Below are positions 22,345-22,385 of a stretch of 22,385 nucleotides of DNA, piece by piece. Both the position numbers and the translations under genes were made by a program. Each line of letters opens with the position of its first letter. Position 1 is the stretch's first letter. The DNA comes from JBHIBC01 sp046758905 (GTDB lineage: Bacteria > Acidobacteriota > Polarisedimenticolia > Gp22-AA2), in the NCBI GenBank assembly GCA_046758905.1, contig JBHIBC010000047.1, positions 1 to 22,385 on the forward strand. The letters are read 5' to 3'. The notes beneath the pieces are model-generated. The model did not search any database and had not been told where the DNA came from. It worked only from the letters and a program-made list of their open reading frames with translations.

Positions 22345-22385
22345 CACGGGGCCGTCGCTCGATCCGGATCTCGCTCCGCCGCACG

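Noticed and set aside
1..22385. CRISPR arrays, tRNA or rRNA genes
   Set aside because: No regularly spaced direct repeats, no tRNA T-loop/acceptor pattern and no rRNA-like conserved stretch were noticed while reading; a dedicated scan (tRNAscan, Infernal) was not possible.

Overview
The window is very GC-rich chromosomal DNA from a bacterium, densely packed with genes and with codon-level GC bias that produces many long false frames. The gene families suggest a Gram-negative-type, non-Enterobacterial lineage. They include three DUF4388 (PATAN-type) proteins, a transmembrane Ser/Thr kinase, a DUF4388-J-domain-TPR fusion, a MetP/MetS-like sodium symporter pair and a SpoIID-family protein in what looks like a non-sporulation context. 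Acidobacteriota fits best and Myxococcota or a related phylum is the alternative. This is inference from gene content, not a phylogenetic result.

Layout. Positions 1-9484 carry nine closely spaced plus-strand genes: dsbD, thrC, folE, a SPOR/SpoIID/SLH-like protein, a DUF4388 protein, a small membrane zinc-ribbon protein, miaA, hfq and a pgsA-type phosphatidyltransferase. Several are linked by ATGA-type overlaps. After a gap of about 180 bp comes a small secreted protein of unknown function (9665-10165), closed by an intrinsic terminator. Positions 10277-11985 (minus) hold an NSS-family sodium symporter and a 44-residue one-helix partner sharing a GTGA overlap. Its promoter (TTGACA-18-GATAAT) is followed almost at once by a strong hairpin with a T-tract.

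Positions 12117-18554 (minus) form a four-gene unit behind a good sigma70-type promoter (TTGACT-17-TATGAT): a membrane DUF4388 protein with a C-terminal SPOR-like domain, a secreted TPR/HExxH metallopeptidase, a DUF4388-J-TPR protein and a transmembrane Ser/Thr kinase. This is the most unusual part of the window and reads as an uncharacterised envelope-sensing or signalling module. The first gene carries an in-frame amber codon. The same frame continues for 39 sense codons that complete the SPOR-like domain and ends exactly in an ATGA overlap with the peptidase start, so the amber codon looks like a recent nonsense change, a sequencing error or a readthrough site.

Positions 18702-22324 hold nadB and, on the same strand, a RAYT/IS200-like protein that has lost its HUH histidines and apparently its catalytic tyrosine. 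On the minus strand are lepB, with its own promoter, and a LOG-family nucleotide hydrolase-like gene.

Themes. Several products act at or beyond the cytoplasmic membrane (DsbD, SpoIID-like, DUF4388-SPOR, HExxH peptidase, kinase, LepB, symporter, SLH-like proteins), mixed with housekeeping metabolism (thrC, folE, nadB, pgsA) and RNA functions (miaA, hfq). I saw no tRNA, rRNA, CRISPR array, prophage or intact insertion sequence.
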